64,000 bases of DNA from Xestospongia bergquistia. Taxonomy: Eukaryota; Porifera; Demospongiae; Haplosclerida; Petrosiidae. Under the pieces are notes generated by a model. That model was given only the letters and a program-made list of their open reading frames with translations, ran no database searches and was not told the origin of the DNA. The stretch is taken from positions 17,574,446 to 17,638,445 of the forward strand of contig OZ014411.1 of NCBI GenBank assembly GCA_963965975.1. The letters are read 5' to 3'. Below, one piece after another: positions 59,330 through 64,000 of this stretch (positions are counted from its first letter, which is position 1; the number at the start of each line of letters is the position of its first letter). Made by a program: the position numbers and the translations under genes.

Positions 59330-60830
59330 AACTTATGCAGAATATTCCTATACACAATGAGAATATTTGAATCAAAGATATTGTATAATTAGATAAAAAG
59401 ATAGAAATCTTTACCTACAATGCATGATTTTGAGATGAATATAATCTAAAAATGTAAATATTGACCATCACTAAATTTGATAAAAAGGTTATCAGTTAGT
59501 TTATCATTGCTATTATTAAGCAACCACTACAAAAGACAATAGGTCATTATATCCTCATAGTAACAAAGCAAGTTATAGTTTATAGTAATTGGACAAAATT
59601 GCTGTAGATATCTTGTGATAATAAGTCATACATTGACACAAACTCATTTTATGGGTGTGGCTAATACAAAATTATTGCTGACATGTTTAAATTTTGTAAA
59701 CTTACTTCAAATCACCAATTTGCCAAACTAATTGCATCACCAATACTTCCCATTGTACAGTTAATTAAATGGAAAACTTAAAAATGGCCTGAAACTATTT
59801 AAGATCATTATACACACATATATTTACATTAGGTAACATAATGACAACATAACTCATGAATGTTATGTCTTACCTTTTGTAATTCAATAGGAAATTTGTT
59901 ATTATTTAATAAAACAATCCATGCAATATCTTCTAGTATAAAATATACTGAAATTCTACAAAAGAAGAAGCTATTATAGGTTTTTAATTATAATTAAATA
60001 CCTAGTACATCATTTACATTCACTACTTTTAGAGCTTGCTTTTGAGTTTTAAGGCAAAATGAGATATATCAATCTCCTATAAAAGTTACATTCAAATATG
60101 CTGTAACGATAAACTGAACTTTATAAGGTTGATATTAATATCTTCAATAGATGATATATGTAATTACTATATAGTGAGATTTATTGGTAAAAGATTAATT
60201 TTGGTAGATTAGTTTATTTATATAACTTGCCAAATTAAAAGATAGTCAAATTTAACTTTTAAGGCCTTCCTGCCACACCCAAGACATGTGTAACTGAAGC
60301 TGTCAATGTATATGTGTCTACCATAAACAATCACTAGTGTAATATGGCTCTGTTATAAAATGTAGGATATTTCTCATAACAGCATTCAATACACTCTTAC
60401 AAATCTGATATCTCCTCATAACGCTTTCAATGGTTACTTCATTAAACTAGGTGTGGTTATTAAAATATGCTTGATTTGTCAAATGTAATCTTGTCAATAT
60501 ACATATTTTCAATTTCAACAAACATTTTCCTTACCAAATTGCAATAAAACCAGCTATAACTTATGTCGAGGTTTGACTATATATATATATTATAATACAG
60601 ACTTACTTTATTAAGACAGACAACTCTTTTACATACTACACAGTGTTATACTAAAATAAGTAGCTTAAACCCAAAGCAGAAAATTGATGGTAGGGGTCCT
60701 GAAGTAGGCGTGGTTATTACAAAGGGTTAATGGTTATTACAATTAACAAGTATAGATAATTAGTTATGAAATTAATAAATAATAATTAATTTTTTAAATT
60801 AATTAATAATAAATTAATTATCAGTGACGT
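59330..60830. repeat. Upstream region of the JmjC gene, duplicated at 33.1-34.95 kb
   Basis: Block-by-block matches (for example gcagaatattcctat, caaagatatt, ctgccacacccaagacatg, acatactacacagtgt) occur in the same order and orientation. No gene was seen inside. An AT-rich patch of taattaat repeats lies at 60760-60825. Confidence 0.75.
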
Positions 60831-60954
60831 TTGATGCCCGGGCCCAGGTACGCCACAGAGTGAAAGGGTCTCTACAAATGAATGTACCTTCTAAATACCT
60901 GTAACATCATAATGGTTGTAAAATGAAATATTTTATAAAATACACCCTTAACAC

Positions 60955-60992
60955 TGGGGTTTAGGGTTTAGTGTTGAGGTTTAGGGTTTAAG
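60955..60992. repeat. Short TTTAGGG-like interstitial repeat
   Basis: About four copies of ggtttagggttta with interruptions. Too short to be a telomere. Confidence 0.6.
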
Positions 60993-61014
60993 GAAATTAT
61001 TCTTTGTAGGTGCT

Positions 61015-61981
61015 AGATTGGCCTAGCAGTGTATGAGTATCTCAAGAAACCTTTCTACAATCTTAAGTACTACCTCTAAGCAAAGATACGTGGAGAAAAT
61101 TATTTTGGCTGGTCTTTCAAAAGATTCATACTGTCCGCTAGATGAACATTGAGAACCCCCCCCCCCCCTCCCCAAGAATCTGCCATCAATATCTTGAAGC
61201 GATGTATTGATGTATATCATGGTATCCATACCAAGTCTATACACAAAGGAAGCAATTAAGGTAAGATTCTTCAGATAAAAAATGATTTGGTAACACAATG
61301 ACTGACTTTCAGGCATGAAGGGATGCTGGATTGAGATAGATTTGTATCAGCAGGGTGGGTACATCTAAAGGATCATATCAAACATAATGCTGGTACCTTT
61401 ATGATTTTCCTGTATATTTTGAGAGATGAAAGTTTAAATCGACAAGACTTACCTGACAAAATAATGTCTAAATGTAAAGGTATGACACCTTACGTGCTTA
61501 CTTTAGTAATTACTCTCTTTGCAGAATTGGTTACATGAAAGGAAACAAGAGATCACAAAGTTTATTTACTAATAAACAAACATCTTGCACACTTTACATA
61601 TTAAACACAATTATCATTGTATATTTCGTTTGTTATTTCAAGTTATCATATTTCTTACACTTAAAATTGTTTGAAAAGTTAAAATGCTCTAATTGAAAAT
61701 GAGTTTTGACCAAAAAATCAAATTACACTTTTTTTAGAATTGTCTACATTTAAGTAAAATAAGCAAAAAGATATTATTTTTATTTTACTATCAAACAAAC
61801 ATTTTACATCAACACATAGCTCCAAGATATTGATGGCAGATTCGTGGTTTTTTTCCCACTGTTCATCTAGCAGACAGTATGAATCTTTCGAAAGACCAGC
61901 CAAAATAATTTTCTCCACGTATCTTTGCTTGGAGTTAGTACTCAACTCCTTCAGATACTCGAACTTATAGCTTAACTCCAT
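61015..61981. mobile_element. Inverted pair of transposon-associated coding fragments
   Basis: On the minus strand 61981-61718 is open from ATG and reads MELSYKFEYLKELSTNSKQR, then KIILAGLSKDSYCLLDEQWE. The plus strand at about 61030-61200 has a broken copy (KQRYVEKIILAGLSKDSYCP, then a stop and a C13 run). The RY..K....G..PY..L...W pattern is, from memory, common at the start of invertebrate DDE-transposon proteins. The two copies face each other about 0.5 kb apart, forming a large inverted repeat. No catalytic domain is present. Confidence 0.5.
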
Positions 61982-61989
61982 GCTTCACC

Positions 61990-62885
61990 ATGTGGATCTT
62001 GACAACCAACATAGAGGACAGGATCCTCCGCCTCTCGTTGATTACTTCCGCACAACTGCCCTATAGGAATTATGTATCATATCAGGCAGTAAAAATCTCC
62101 TATGATTGTTTTGAAGCTGCTCAGTTTGTCAAAGCGTAGAAAAATTTGCTTTATTTGAGAGATTGAAGAGTTTGTAGAAGTTAAACAGTACACATGTAGC
62201 ATATATACAGTTGCCATGAAATATTATTAATCATATTCTTTGTTTTAGCAATTGGTGGAGAGTATATTAAGATATTGTTTGACATACGATAAAACAGTCA
62301 TAATTATATAGGATTGCCTATTATAAGGAATATTCCAAGAAAAAATGTTTTATAATGATAAACTTCTTGTGTTACTTATCATTATTAACCAATGAGGTTT
62401 ATTATAATGCCATATGACTAACTTTTGTCTGTTATATGTATGTTATGTATTTATTATCCCATACATGGTAATACTTTCATTATGATGTTGGATGGCTTCT
62501 TGAAAGCTCTTAATATTAGTATCAGAAGAAGTCTTAACAGAGTGCCCAGTTTGAGTTCACCTTGTTCAGTTTCTTAATAGTGATCAATGAAACACAATTC
62601 ATATTAGTAGCAGTGACCTTAATTAAAATAAGTATCCTCTAATGTTTCAATGCAACTGCTTTTGTTAAAATAAACCTTTCCATGTTAGAACAGGATGAAG
62701 CCATTAAAGTCACTAACAAGGTCAAAATTACATAAACAGCTTTTATATGTAGCCTTAGCCATGATTGCAAATAAATCATGTCATTTAATTAACCTAAGCA
62801 AAATCTAATGTTAGCAAGTTGTTCACTTAATTGTCAAAGTTAAGAAGTATGTTCAGTAGTGCCACAATGTGTAAATGGACTCCTG
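61990..62885. other. Non-coding, nothing recognised
   Basis: AT-rich unique sequence without supported ORFs. Confidence 0.5.
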
Positions 62886-62889
62886 CATA

Positions 62890-63420
62890 GTTTATAGTAT
62901 ACACAGTAACATTGTGATATGTGCACATACATGACATTGTATCTATGTACGTGCATACTATGGTAACCATGGATTACTGTATAATGTACAAATAGGTTGG
63001 CAACTATATACTTATCTGCATGGATGATACATTGTATCCATGTACATACCATGGTAAGAATGGATTACTAGTATACAATGTACCAATAGGGTGATGACAG
63101 TATACTTAGCTGCATCGATATATTATATCCATGTACGAACCATATTGATCATGGATTACTATAAAATGTACCAATAAGGTGAAATATGTATACTTAGCTG
63201 TATCCATGTATGCATACCATGGTAACCATGGATTACTGTAAAATATATCAATAGAGTGGAAGATGTATGCTTAACTGCATGTGTGCAATGTATCCATGTA
63301 CATATAATGGTAACAACAGATTACTATACAATATACTAATAAGGTGGCATGTATACTTAGCTGCATGGATACATTGTATCTATGTACATGCCATGGTACA
63401 TCATGGATTACTATACAAGA
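62890..63420. repeat. 75-96 bp tandem repeat, six diverged copies
   Basis: The blocks tgtatccatgtac, ccatggtaa..atggattact and tatacttagctgcat recur at about 62940, 63036, 63127, 63202, 63291 and 63377. Unit lengths vary by indel. The 63382-63606 ORF starts in the last unit and is not supported. Confidence 0.85.
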
Positions 63421-63424
63421 TCAG

Positions 63425-64000
63425 AATGTGTTAAAACCAGTATGAGTACTAGGGAAGATGTCTTACCTATTGATATTGAAAGTGCATCAGCTGGTCACTG
63501 GCATGTTTCTTTAGTGGCAAAAAAGGAAAAAATTATTCTTAGGGTTACAATAAGATTCATAGTGTACTTGGGATGGGAGAATGCTTACCAAATGAACAGT
63601 CTTTGAGTTCATACCAAGACAAGTACCAACATCTATTTCCTTTACTTCTGTCAGTTGTGGTTTTAAATATACACTTGCTATATTAAAAGAGTGGTTACTG
63701 TATTCTTGAGGATGTAATTGATATGGTACATTAGGCCCTGGAAATTGTATAGACCATTATGAACCCACTTTTGTACAAATAATAAATGACTGAAGAGTTT
63801 CTAGTGTTAGTGCATGATATGGTTACATAGACTTATTCTCACCAATGGTTCAATATAAACATGTGGCAAAGCTTCGGTTGGTGCTTTGAGATATGGCTAC
63901 AACTTGTCTGACAAACTCTATTGGACAATAGTCAAAGCATTGATCATTCCACATGGCCTTAACATTTGTTCAACAGGTGACCATCATGCCCATACAATTT
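63425..64000. other. Unrecognised right edge
   Basis: Slightly less AT-rich than the rest. Short open frames exist on both strands, but no splice-supported exon or motif could be assigned. Confidence 0.4.

Noticed and set aside
60955-60992. Telomeric repeat
   Set aside because: Only about four imperfect TTTAGGG-like copies, inside ordinary sequence.

Overview
This window is AT-rich animal DNA with many small introns. Exons are short, splice sites are GT..AG, and several introns are only 44-48 nt. Much of the sequence is decayed DNA transposons, MITEs and tandem repeats. One-repeat-per-exon ankyrin genes, tiny introns and a JmjC/ankyrin membrane protein would suit a sponge or another early-branching invertebrate, but the sequence alone does not settle the species. 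There are no prokaryotic features, tRNAs, rRNAs or CRISPR arrays.

Layout. (1) 1-11.8 kb: 3' part of a minus-strand ankyrin-repeat gene. Each exon encodes one 31-33 residue repeat in phase 0, and exon pairs have spread by duplication of ~3.15-kb modules. Its introns hold a ~120-bp repeat family (356 bp higher-order unit at 1-2160), most copies of which carry an acceptor-like AG exactly 3 nt before a donor-like GTAAGT on the gene's sense strand. (2) 12-22.8 kb: a MITE, a small unrecognised plus-strand ORF with a Cys/amphipathic tail, a 1.4-kb tandem duplication and its distant relative, two possible promoters, and small minus-strand exon candidates. (3) 23.4-31.5 kb, minus strand: the most unusual locus. 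About 49 tandem 114-bp units each read as a 66-nt phase-1 exon plus a 48-nt intron. The array ends in an exon encoding an ING-type PHD finger. It is preceded by diverged single-copy exons of the same phase and by a pogo/Tigger-like transposase exon (Psq HTH plus DDE) that has two frameshifts and one stop.

(4) 31.5-43.9 kb: mostly non-coding. It contains a decayed MULE-type transposase, a hAT-derived element with an ERLFSNAG remnant, an inverted-repeat element, and remnants of a DUF1917-like gene. (5) 43.9-53.9 kb: an intact two-exon DUF1917/Bles03-like gene (internally duplicated) and two dead paralogues. Between them lie a decayed Ty3/Gypsy gag-protease fragment, a ~1.1-kb element with ~200-bp terminal inverted repeats that encloses a RecQ-helicase fragment, and clusters of MITEs. 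(6) 55.0-59.3 kb, minus strand: a complete five-exon gene for a 612-residue type II membrane protein with ankyrin-like repeats and a C-terminal JMJD8-like JmjC domain. Its phases are all consistent, including one likely GC-AG intron. (7) 59.3-64 kb: duplicated upstream DNA shared with 33-35 kb, an inverted pair of transposon-associated coding fragments, and a 75-96 bp tandem repeat.

The real genes found are the ankyrin gene, the mini-exon/PHD gene, the DUF1917-like gene and the JmjC gene. Nothing indicates that they act in one pathway; the clearest shared process is local duplication followed by decay.
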